Below, piece after piece: positions 1 to 6,158 of a stretch of 6,548 nt of DNA. The notes beneath the pieces were generated by a model. The model made no database searches and was not told where the DNA came from. It saw only the letters and a program-made list of their open reading frames with translations. Each line of letters begins with the position of its first letter. The first letter of the stretch is position 1. The DNA comes from DASSRQ01 sp035701665. GTDB taxonomy: Bacteria > Vulcanimicrobiota > Vulcanimicrobiia > Vulcanimicrobiales > Vulcanimicrobiaceae. A program made the translations under genes and the position numbers. The DNA lies in contig DASSRQ010000296.1 in the NCBI GenBank assembly GCA_035701665.1, forward strand, positions 1 through 6,548. Direction: 5' to 3'.

Positions 1-1086
1 CGCGACGGACTGCGCGAGCGCGGCTATCAGCCGGTGTACACGCCCCACGTGGTCAGCGAAAAACTCTACGAGATCTCCGGACACCTCGAGAACTACGCGC
101 ACGGGATCTTCGGCGCATTGGAAGTCGAAGAGCAGCGTTTCCGGCTCAAACCGATGAACTGCCCGGGCCACATCCTCATCTACAAGAATAAGCTGCACAG
201 CTACCGCGAACTGCCGATCCGCTACTCGGAGTTCGGAACGGTGTACCGTTACGAACGCAGCGGCGTGCTGCACGGGCTCACGCGCGTGCGCGGATTCACG
301 CAAGACGACGCCCATCTATTCTGCACGCCGGAACAACTGCAAGGCGAGTTCGAACAAACGCTGGACGAAGCGTTGCGGTTGATGAAAGCATTCGGCTTCG
401 AGAGCTTCGAGTATTTTCTCTCGACGCGCGAAGAGCATCTGCGCGGCGAAACCGACCCGATCGCCGAGGACGCTATTCGCAAAGCGCTCGAGAGCCGCAA
501 TCTGCCGTTCGAGCTCGACGAAGGCGGCGGCGCATTTTACGGACCGAAACTCGATATCAACGTGCGCGATGCGATCGGCCGTAAATGGCAGCTCGGCACC
601 GTCCAGGTGGACTTCATCCTGCCCAAACGGTTCGACCTAACGTACCGCGGTCCGGAAGGCGACCAAACGCCGGTCATGATTCACCGGGCGCTCGCCGGCT
701 CGCTCGAGCGCTTCTTCGGCATTCTGCTGGAGCACTTCGGCGGCGCGTTCCCGGCTTGGCTTGCCCCCGTACAAGCGGTGGTGGCACCGATCTCGGAACA
801 CCAGGTGGAGTATGCGCGTTCCGTAGCCGATACAATGAAAAGCCGCGGCCTGCGCGTCGAGGTGGACGAGTCGAACGAAAAGCTCGGCTACAAGATCCGC
901 CATTGGAAGACGCAAAAGGTGCCATACATCTTAGTGACCGGCAAACAAGAAGCCGCGGACGGTACCGTCAACGTGAACGAACGTACTTCGACAGGCTCAG
1001 CACAGGCTGACAAAACGGATAAGCGAACCGTTCCGGTGGAACAGTTTGCCGCGGAACTCGAAGCAAAGGTAAAAGCCCGAACATGA
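1..1086 (+). CDS. thrS: Threonyl-tRNA synthetase, C-terminal 361 residues (5' end outside window)
   Basis: Class II aminoacyl-tRNA synthetase that charges tRNA-Thr with threonine in the cytoplasm. The frame is open from base 1, so the TGS, editing and early catalytic regions lie upstream of the window; the E. coli enzyme has about 640 residues. Numbering from the first codon, the fragment begins near motif 1 (TPHVV), followed by MNCPGH with the zinc-ligand Cys54. Motif 2 is around residues 83-105 (YERSGVLHGLTRVRGFTQDD), with second zinc ligand His105. VMIHRA carries the third ligand His228 and leads into motif 3 (SLERFFG). The anticodon-binding domain starts at about WLAPVQ (254) and runs to the end. 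All three zinc ligands are present, so the enzyme should be functional. One oddity is that the loop between VNV (323-325) and VPV (344-346) is about eight residues longer than in E. coli and is encoded by a repeat-like sequence (see 986-1011). The TGA stop overlaps the ATG of the next gene. Confidence 0.97.
   Translation, partial: RDGLRERGYQPVYTPHVVSEKLYEISGHLENYAHGIFGALEVEEQRFRLKPMNCPGHILIYKNKLHSYRELPIRYSEFGTVYRYERSGVLHGLTRVRGFTQDDAHLFCTPEQLQGEFEQTLDEALRLMKAFGFESFEYFLSTREEHLRGETDPIAEDAIRKALESRNLPFELDEGGGAFYGPKLDINVRDAIGRKWQLGTVQVDFILPKRFDLTYRGPEGDQTPVMIHRALAGSLERFFGILLEHFGGAFPAWLAPVQAVVAPISEHQVEYARSVADTMKSRGLRVEVDESNEKLGYKIRHWKTQKVPYILVTGKQEAADGTVNVNERTSTGSAQADKTDKRTVPVEQFAAELEAKVKART
986..1011. 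repeat. Short dispersed-type repeat inserted in frame in thrS
   Basis: The stretch beginning CTTCGACAGGCTCAGC and ending ACAGGCTGAC looks like a short repeat I know from many bacterial genomes. In those, variants of TTCGACAAGCTCAG/ACAGGCT recur between genes and give spurious peptides such as LSLSKG on the reverse strand; here the reverse strand reads VLSLSKYVR. Internally it holds two copies of ACAGGCT (991-997 and 1002-1008). In the thrS frame it encodes about TSTGSAQAD, at a loop where E. coli ThrS is about eight residues shorter, which fits an in-frame gain of about 24 bases. The resemblance is from memory and no genome-wide count was possible. Confidence 0.6.
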
Positions 1087-2018
1087 AATCTCGCGCCCTG
1101 CTGATCCTCGCTGCACTCGCGGCAACCGCTGCATGCTCCGGCAACTTTGCCACGGGCACCGGCATGCCGCAGACGCAGAACGGCGTTCCGCCGGTCTCCG
1201 CATCCGGACAACCGCCGTACGACAACAAAGGCATGACGCAGAACGGCTCGCCTTCGCCGAATCCGTCGCTCTCGCCGGGCGTCGCGAGCGGCGGAACGTA
1301 CCCGATTGCCGATGCGCAAAAAGGCTTCACGTGTCCGCCGACCATCGACGGCTACGGCTGCGAGCTGCGCTTCAATCTGCCGGCACCGACGCCGACGCCC
1401 GCTCCGGCAAAAGGCAAGAAAGGCAAAGCGGCGACGCCCGCTCCGACCGCAACGCCCTCGCCGACACCGTCGCCTTCGCCCTCACCCTCGCCGGACGAAG
1501 GTGCATCGCCGGGCGGCAAACCGACGCCCACGCCGACGCCTCCGCCCAGCATCGTGCTCAAGAACGAATCGCTTCCCAAAGACGCGCCCGCGATGGTACA
1601 CACTCCAGCCGGATCGCTCGACACGGTTCCGCTGATGATGGTGCATCTCACGCCGAATGCCGACTTCATCGTCAACGGCTGGGCCGAAGCGAGCTTCACG
1701 CTGCCGAAAGAACAAGTGCAGGAACGCGGATTCGCGGTGCAGCTGTTCAAAGCGAGCGTGAGTAAAAAACGCACGACGTACGAACCGATCTGGACGTTCG
1801 ATAAATCGACGCTGAAAGAGAACACCCTGACGTTCTCGTTCGATCCGCCGAAGACGACGATCCCGAAAGGCGGCACGTACGTTTTGGTGCTGTACGGAGA
1901 CGACAAGTCGAAAGTAACGTCGCCGGCGCCGGCGGCGACGGGCAGCAGCGCACCCGCGACGTCCGCACCGGCCACGCCCGGCGCATCGCCGTCCGCAGTG
2001 CCGACGGGATCGCCGTAA
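1083..2018 (+). CDS. Putative proline-rich lipoprotein with C-terminal beta-rich domain
   Basis: Predicted 311-residue exported protein of unknown function; I recognise no named family. The N-terminus has a basic start (MKSR), a hydrophobic core (ALLILAALAATAA) and Cys18 followed by SG, so it is probably a lipoprotein. Thr at -3 of the lipobox is not the usual Leu, which lowers certainty. Residues 19-80 are Gly/Pro/Asn/Ser-rich and probably disordered. GFTCPPTIDGYGCE (81-94) has two cysteines that could form a disulfide. Residues 100-156 are a Pro/Thr/Ser/Ala linker with a Lys-rich patch (KGKKGK). Residues 157-278 alternate in a beta-sandwich-like way (DFIVNGWAEASFTL, ENTLTFSFDPP, GGTYVLVLYGDD), and the tail from 279 is again Ala/Pro/Thr/Ser-rich. 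The ATG overlaps the thrS stop (ATGA), and a weak AAAGG lies at 1065-1069, so translation is probably coupled to thrS. It may be anchored in the envelope as a spacer or binding protein; this is inference. Confidence 0.85.
   Translation: MKSRALLILAALAATAACSGNFATGTGMPQTQNGVPPVSASGQPPYDNKGMTQNGSPSPNPSLSPGVASGGTYPIADAQKGFTCPPTIDGYGCELRFNLPAPTPTPAPAKGKKGKAATPAPTATPSPTPSPSPSPSPDEGASPGGKPTPTPTPPPSIVLKNESLPKDAPAMVHTPAGSLDTVPLMMVHLTPNADFIVNGWAEASFTLPKEQVQERGFAVQLFKASVSKKRTTYEPIWTFDKSTLKENTLTFSFDPPKTTIPKGGTYVLVLYGDDKSKVTSPAPAATGSSAPATSAPATPGASPSAVPTGSP
1380..1550 (+). repeat. Low-complexity Pro-Thr/Pro-Ser coding tract
   Basis: In-frame degenerate hexanucleotide units of the type (A/T)C(G/C)CC(G/T) encode runs of TPTPAPA, SPTPSPSPSPSP and PTPTPTPPPS within the lipoprotein. 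Units are not identical, with proline codons varying among CCG, CCC and CCT, but they are similar enough for slippage or recombination to change linker length without breaking the frame. Confidence 0.7.
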
Positions 2019-2022
2019 CAGC

Positions 2023-2679
2023 CTAGCCCGGCGGATCTTCCGCCTGAAGTCCATCCAAGAACGCGCGCAGCTCCTGTGCGCGTTCTTTTCCTATACGCGC
2101 GCCTGTCTTTGTGAGTAACTTGGGCGGAATCGCCGTGACGAAGCCGCGCAGCGATTTTACAGCGCCGGCAAACGACGGCGAATTCGCGCCGGTTAACGAA
2201 AGCATGCGCGCCGCGCCGACTGCGCCCAGAAAGTCGAGCGAATCGGCGTCGTGCATGTGGCCGCGTTCGGCGGCTTGCACGCGAGCAAACTTCGCCATCG
2301 GAAACCCCGCGTTGCGTAAAACGGCTTCGCTTTCAATCGCGGCAGCATCGCCGTGCTCCATGCCTTTATGGCGCGATGCGTACGGCTCGAAAGCGGCCAT
2401 ATCGTGCAAAAAGCACGCGGCGAACAGCACGTCGCTATCGATCGCAATCCCGTCGTCCTTTGCCAACATGGTCGCGAGGTTGTAGTTGCGTTCGGAGTGC
2501 TGCCATCCCCAAGCCGGATGCACGAACGTTCTTTTCGCTAGCGCATAGACCGCGGTTTTCCACGGTGCGTCGAGCGGAATGCCCGTTACGGTGGAGGGCG
2601 CCGGTTGAGCTGCCGATACGGCCGGGAGCACGAGCGTGGCCGCGGCCAAGAGCGCCGCAGCAAGAGAAAAGCCTCGCAT
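2023..2679 (-). CDS. Exported HD-domain protein (putative metal-dependent phosphohydrolase)
   Basis: Predicted 218-residue protein. An N-terminal signal peptide (MRGFSLAAALLAAATLVLPAVSAAQPA, in two parts: charged start, then hydrophobic core) should be cut near residue 23-25. The rest resembles small HD-superfamily phosphohydrolases. Visible candidates for metal ligands are His61 (QHSERNYNLA), the His92-Asp93 doublet in FLHDMAAF, His109 in MEHGDAAA, His141/His143 and Asp144. They are followed by DADSLDFLGAVGAARM (144-159), which matches the DADxLDxxGAxGxxR end of YedJ-type HD proteins. Cytoplasmic relatives act on nucleotides or other phosphate esters; substrate here is unknown, and export is unusual for this family. 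I chose the start at 2679, not an in-frame ATG ten codons upstream, because it directly begins the signal peptide and has GAAGG seven bases before it. It converges with the lipoprotein gene (4-base gap) and diverges from the transporter gene. Confidence 0.85.
   Translation of the reverse strand: MRGFSLAAALLAAATLVLPAVSAAQPAPSTVTGIPLDAPWKTAVYALAKRTFVHPAWGWQHSERNYNLATMLAKDDGIAIDSDVLFAACFLHDMAAFEPYASRHKGMEHGDAAAIESEAVLRNAGFPMAKFARVQAAERGHMHDADSLDFLGAVGAARMLSLTGANSPSFAGAVKSLRGFVTAIPPKLLTKTGARIGKERAQELRAFLDGLQAEDPPG
2057..2089 (+). terminator. Intrinsic terminator for the thrS-lipoprotein transcript
   Basis: The left arm AAGAACGCGCGCAG (2057-2070) pairs with CTGTGCGCGTTCTT (2074-2087). This gives a 14-pair stem with a single G-U wobble and a 3-base loop (CTC). 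The right arm runs into a T-rich tail (TTCTTTTC, 2083-2090). On the reverse strand the hairpin is not followed by a T run, so the signal is oriented for + strand transcription coming from thrS and the lipoprotein gene. It lies about 40 bases after the lipoprotein stop, inside the 3' coding end of the opposing HD gene, where the same bases encode about KERAQELRAFL. Confidence 0.8.
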
Positions 2680-2730
2680 TGCGGCGCCTTCGCGCAGGCC
2701 GCGCGACAACCCCGCGCCGAAACGCGGCGC
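2680..2730. promoter_or_regulatory. Short divergent intergenic region with a GC hairpin at the transporter start
   Basis: These 51 bases separate the divergent HD and transporter start codons and must hold, or lie close to, both promoters. The region is very GC-rich and I see no convincing -10/-35 pair for either gene, so promoters may extend into the opposing coding sequences. GCGCCG (2714-2719) and CGGCGC (2725-2730) form a 6-pair hairpin ending directly at the transporter ATG. No Shine-Dalgarno sequence is visible before that ATG, so initiation may be leaderless or controlled by this structure. Confidence 0.45.
2687..2691 (-). promoter_or_regulatory. Ribosome binding site deciding the HD-gene start
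   Basis: On the reverse strand GAAGG lies 7 bases before the ATG at 2679-2677. No comparable site is seen at good spacing before the alternative ATG at 2709, so this site supports the shorter protein that starts with the signal peptide. Confidence 0.6.
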
Positions 2731-4008
2731 ATGAGCACCGGAGCGTCCTTGCGCGGTCTAACCGCTGCACAGAGAAACACGTTTATCGCTAGTTTCCTGG
2801 GTTGGACGCTCGACGCGTTCGACTATTTTTTGGTCGTCGTCGTTCTCACGGACGTCGCCACGGATCTGCACTCGAACTACGTTACCGCTTCGCTTGCGAT
2901 TACGTTGACGCTCGCGATGCGCCCGCTCGGCGCATTCTTATTCGGCTGGTTCGCGGACCGCTATGGGCGGCGCACACCGCTGATGGTCGACGTCGCGTTC
3001 TATTCCGTCATCGAATTGTTGACCGCGTTTTCGCCGAACATAACGGTCTTTATCGTGCTGCGCGCGATTTACGGTATCGCCATGGGCGGCGAATGGGGGT
3101 TGGGCGCAGCGCTCGCCATGGAGAGTCTGCCGCCGCAGCGCCGCGGATTGTTCTCGGGCATTCTCCAGGAAGGGTATGCCGTCGGCAACTTGATCGCGAG
3201 CGCCGTTTTCGCGTTGCTGTTCGTACATATCGGGTGGCGCTGGATGTTCGTCATCGGCACGCTGCCTGCGCTGCTGATTCTCTACATCCGATCCCACGTT
3301 CCCGAATCGCCCGCGTGGAAGGCCGGACAAGCGCAAGCAATCGCCGGAAAACCGCCGTTTTGGCCCGTCTTTCGCGCGAACTGGGGCTTGTTCGTGTACA
3401 CGATATTGCTGATGGCGGCGTTCAACTTCATGTCGCACACGTCGCAAGATCCGTACGTCAGCGCGTTCTTGAAAAAGCAGCTCGGCTTGACTCCGGGCGT
3501 CGCCGGCGGCATCGGTTCCTTTACGGCAATCGGCGCGATCGCGGGCGGCATTTTGTTCGGGGCGCTTTCGCAGCGGCTCGGGCGGCGCAATATGATGATT
3601 ACGTGCGCGGTGCTCGGGCTGCTCTTCATTCCGCTTTGGGTGTTTAGCCACGGGATCGCCGCGCTTGCATTAGGCGGTGCACTCATGCAGTTCGCCGTGC
3701 AAGGCGCGTGGGGCATCATTCCGGCGCATCTCAACGAGATCTCGCCTCGCGGCATTCGCGGCACCTTTCCGGGCTTCACCTATCAGCTCGGCAACTTGAT
3801 TGCCGCGCCGACATTGACGATCGTCGCGATTCTGGCTCGAAATCCGCATTGGACGCTTCCCGGCGGAAAAGACAATTACGGCACGGCCATGGCGGTGCTG
3901 CTGTCAGCAGTCTTTCTCTTCGTCATCGTGATGGTTGCAATCGGCTACCGCATCGCGCCGGAACGCCGCCACGAATCGCTCGCAGGCGAGAGTTCGCCGG
4001 CCGCATAA
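2731..4008 (+). CDS. MFS transporter, SHS family, probable monocarboxylate (lactate-type):H+ symporter
   Basis: A 425-residue inner-membrane protein of the major facilitator superfamily, of normal length with about 12 hydrophobic segments. TM1 contains GWTLDAFDYF, typical of the sialate/carboxylate:H+ symporter (SHS, TC 2.A.1.12) group. The loop between TM2 and TM3 has the MFS signature GWFADRYGRR (72-81), and the sequence around 138-158 (RGLFSGILQEGYAVGNLIAS) is also SHS-like. Residues 232-244 read NFMSHTSQDPYVS, which fits the Nxx(S/T)Hx(S/T)QDxxx(T) motif described for Jen-type lactate/pyruvate permeases, with Ser at the final position. This favours small monocarboxylates over sialic acid; other substrates remain possible. 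The start at 2731 gives the usual short cytoplasmic N-terminus (LTAAQRNTFIASFLGW). The in-frame extension to 2605 would overlap the HD gene and adds Arg-rich shadow sequence. The S9 peptidase gene follows after 11 bases, so they are probably co-transcribed. Confidence 0.9.
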   Translation: MSTGASLRGLTAAQRNTFIASFLGWTLDAFDYFLVVVVLTDVATDLHSNYVTASLAITLTLAMRPLGAFLFGWFADRYGRRTPLMVDVAFYSVIELLTAFSPNITVFIVLRAIYGIAMGGEWGLGAALAMESLPPQRRGLFSGILQEGYAVGNLIASAVFALLFVHIGWRWMFVIGTLPALLILYIRSHVPESPAWKAGQAQAIAGKPPFWPVFRANWGLFVYTILLMAAFNFMSHTSQDPYVSAFLKKQLGLTPGVAGGIGSFTAIGAIAGGILFGALSQRLGRRNMMITCAVLGLLFIPLWVFSHGIAALALGGALMQFAVQGAWGIIPAHLNEISPRGIRGTFPGFTYQLGNLIAAPTLTIVAILARNPHWTLPGGKDNYGTAMAVLLSAVFLFVIVMVAIGYRIAPERRHESLAGESSPAA

Positions 4009-4019
4009 ACGTGCGTGCC

Positions 4020-5969
4020 ATGAAGCACGCTGCCGTCCTTTGCGCCGCATTTGCGGCACTCTTCTCTTTCACTGCTGCTACGCCGGCGCCGCCGACGATG
4101 CGCTCGGTGCTGCAGTCGGTTTTCGCGCTGCACGACTATTCGGGCGTCGCCCTCTCGCCGCGCGGCGACGAGTTGTTGTGGCAAGAAACGTTCCGGCCCG
4201 GAGGCTTGGACAAACCCAAGCCGCAAAGCGAGATCTTCATCGAACGTATCGGCAGCGCGCCGGTACGCCTGACAGCGGGCGACGGCAAAGCGTTTTTCGA
4301 GGAGTCGAACGCGACGTGGGCGCCCGACGGCAAGTCCATCGCATTTTTTTCGAATGCGTCGGGAGATCAAACGCAGATCTACGTCGCGCCGGTGTACGGC
4401 ACCGGTGTCAAACAACTCACGCATTTGACCGGAGCCGTACAGACGATGCGCTGGTCTCCCGACGGCAAGCGTCTTGCCGTGCTGATTATTCCGCATCCGC
4501 ACCGCCGCTCGGGAGCGCTCGCCGCGGGCGCGCGCAAAGTCGGTGAGATCGGAACGGTTGAAGACGAACAGCAACTTGCCGTCGTCGACGCGCAGAGCGG
4601 AAGCATTCGCGAGATCACGCCGCCGAACGCCTACGTGTATGAGTACGGGTGGGCGCCGGATTCCAAACGGCTCGCCTATACGTACGCGTACGGCAGCGGC
4701 GACAACAATTGGTGGATCGCGCGGCTGGCAATTACGGACGTAAACGGCGCGCATCGCGATCTGTTCAAGCCGGCGTTCCAAATCAACGATCCGCAATGGT
4801 CGCCCGACGGTTCGCGCATCGCGATCGTCGGCGGCATCATGAGCGACTTCGGTCCGGTGGGCGGCGACGTCTATGCGGTCAACGTTCGAACGGGCGCGGC
4901 GCGCGATATGACGCCGGGCATGCCGTACAACGCCGCAGCGATCCGCTGGGTCACACCATCCAAATTGATCATGCTCGCGCACGATCGCGGCTCGCTGCAC
5001 ATCTACTCGCTCAACGCGGCAAGCGGCCACGCGCAGCCGCTCACGAGCGGTTCGGAAACCATCGGCAGCCTCAGCATGACGCCGACGGCATCGGCGTTTG
5101 CATTCGTCCGTTCGACGTTCGATCGTCCCGCCGAAGTGTGGGCCGGCAAGATCGGCGCATTGCATCAAATCACGCACGCGAACGCAAACGTGCCGAAACT
5201 CTACGACCGCGCACAGTCGCTCACGTGGAAGAGCGATAAGTTCAACGTGCAAGGCTGGCTCGTGTATCCGTTGCATTACGATGCGCGCAAGAAGTACCCG
5301 CTCGTGATGATCGTGCACGGCGGCCCGAGTTCGGAGAGCGTTCCGTCATACGATAGCCGCAACGTCGCAGCGCTGACCAGCCACGGCTACTTCGTGCTGG
5401 AACCGAACCCGCGCGGCAGCTACGGTCAGGGTGAAGCGTTCACGCGCGCAAACATCAAGGACTTCGGCTACGGTGATTGGCGAGACGATCTTGCCGGTCT
5501 CGATGCCGCCATTAAAACGGCAAGCGTCGATCCGAACAAGCTCGGCCTCTTCGGCTGGAGCTACGGCGGCTACATGGGCATGTGGGCGGAAACGCAGACA
5601 CGCCGTCTCAAAGCGATCGTCGCCGGCGCCGGCATCGTGAACTGGCAGTCATACTACGGCCAGAACGATATCGACCAATGGATGATCCCGTTCTTCGGCA
5701 AGAGCGTTTACGACGATCCCGCCGTCTACGCCAAGAGCTCGCCGATCACGTTCATCAAAAACTCGCACACGCCGGTGCTGATTCTGCAGGGCGAACGCGA
5801 CGAAGAGGTTCCCGCACCGCAAGCGTTCGAGTTCTATCACGCGATGCAGACGCTGCACGTTCCTTCGCGCTTAGTCGTGTACGCCGACGAAGGCCACGGC
5901 CCACGCATGCCTGAGAATCAGATCGACATTCTCAACCGCATGGTGGATTGGTTCGCTCACTACTTGTAG
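4020..5969 (+). CDS. Exported S9-family serine peptidase (prolyl oligopeptidase / acylaminoacyl-peptidase type)
   Basis: A 649-residue predicted secreted or periplasmic serine peptidase. The N-terminal signal peptide (MKHAAVLCAAFAALFSFTAA) probably ends near residue 20-25. Residues of about 40-390 form a beta-propeller with PD40/TolB-like blades: ATWAPDGKSIAFFS (98-111), MRWSPDGKRLAV (143-154), YGWAPDSKRLAY (209-220) and PQWSPDGSRIAIV (258-270). The C-terminal alpha/beta hydrolase domain starts at about 405. It has HGGP (433-436) of the oxyanion region, the nucleophile Ser514 in GWSYGGYM, Asp594 in QGERDEEVP and His626 in DEGHGPR. The spacing of this triad is typical of family S9, and length is normal, so it should be active. 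S9 enzymes cleave short peptides, often releasing N-terminal di- or acylated residues; the exact specificity cannot be read here. A GTG at 4011 is an alternative start three codons upstream; neither has a clear Shine-Dalgarno. The upstream transporter ends 11 bases before, so translation may depend on read-on ribosomes. Confidence 0.95.
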   Translation: MKHAAVLCAAFAALFSFTAATPAPPTMRSVLQSVFALHDYSGVALSPRGDELLWQETFRPGGLDKPKPQSEIFIERIGSAPVRLTAGDGKAFFEESNATWAPDGKSIAFFSNASGDQTQIYVAPVYGTGVKQLTHLTGAVQTMRWSPDGKRLAVLIIPHPHRRSGALAAGARKVGEIGTVEDEQQLAVVDAQSGSIREITPPNAYVYEYGWAPDSKRLAYTYAYGSGDNNWWIARLAITDVNGAHRDLFKPAFQINDPQWSPDGSRIAIVGGIMSDFGPVGGDVYAVNVRTGAARDMTPGMPYNAAAIRWVTPSKLIMLAHDRGSLHIYSLNAASGHAQPLTSGSETIGSLSMTPTASAFAFVRSTFDRPAEVWAGKIGALHQITHANANVPKLYDRAQSLTWKSDKFNVQGWLVYPLHYDARKKYPLVMIVHGGPSSESVPSYDSRNVAALTSHGYFVLEPNPRGSYGQGEAFTRANIKDFGYGDWRDDLAGLDAAIKTASVDPNKLGLFGWSYGGYMGMWAETQTRRLKAIVAGAGIVNWQSYYGQNDIDQWMIPFFGKSVYDDPAVYAKSSPITFIKNSHTPVLILQGERDEEVPAPQAFEFYHAMQTLHVPSRLVVYADEGHGPRMPENQIDILNRMVDWFAHYL

Positions 5970-5988
5970 TGTGGGCCGTCGCGACCCG

Positions 5989-6119
5989 GGGGTGTCTCCG
6001 CTGAACCGCTGCCTGTTTTTTCCATCCCTGGAAAAAACGGCGGCTGCGAACTGCTTTGCTCGCACCGCCGGCATCCGTGCCTGTGCGAGCAAAGTCAGGC
6101 GCTTCTGCGGAGACACCCC
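5989..6119. repeat. Nested inverted-repeat element in a convergent intergenic gap
   Basis: The outer arms GGGGTGTCTCCGC (5989-6001) and GCGGAGACACCCC (6107-6119) are perfect complements over 13 bases. A second complementary pair GCCTG (6011-6015) and CAGGC (6096-6100) lies just inside. Within are two separate hairpins. GTTTTTTCCA (6015-6024) pairs with TGGAAAAAAC (6029-6038) around loop TCCC. CTTTGCTCGCAC (6054-6065) pairs with GTGCGAGCAAAG (6083-6094), with a further GGCA/TGCC stem at 6070-6081. Outside the arms CGCGAC (5980s) and GTCGCG (6120-6125) continue the symmetry with a bulge. The fold is a three-way junction as RNA or a cruciform as DNA. No transposase is present. It could be a dispersed non-autonomous element, a structured RNA or a two-way terminator; the short ORFs crossing it are not supported as genes. 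Confidence 0.8.
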
Positions 6120-6158
6120 GTCGCGCCAACCCAAACTGCAAGTAATTCGCTTAGTGGA

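Noticed and set aside
1482..2054. 190-codon - strand frame opposite the lipoprotein
   Set aside because: Almost entirely Arg/Ala-rich sequence from the complement of the Pro-rich tract; no start signal or family resemblance.
2605..2730. N-terminal extension of the transporter by 42 codons
   Set aside because: The extension is antisense to the HD gene signal peptide and is Arg-rich; the transporter family normally starts just before LTAAQRNTFIASFLGW.
3979..3998. Small GC hairpins (CTCGC/GCGAG and GGCGA/TCGCC) near the transporter 3' end
   Set aside because: They are short, mutually exclusive 5-pair stems within coding sequence and lack a T tail; expected by chance in GC-rich DNA.
3708..4019. 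N-terminal extension of the S9 peptidase by 104 codons
   Set aside because: It overlaps the transporter coding sequence, is low-quality Arg/Ser-rich sequence, and would bury the signal peptide that begins at 4020.
3945..5318. Long 457-codon open frame on the - strand
   Set aside because: It is antisense to the S9 peptidase, Arg-rich with no recognisable domain, and arises from the high GC content opposite a well-supported gene.
5958..5971. CACTAC/GTAGTG hairpin over the peptidase stop codon
   Set aside because: The loop would be only two bases and no T run follows, so it is too weak to call a terminator.
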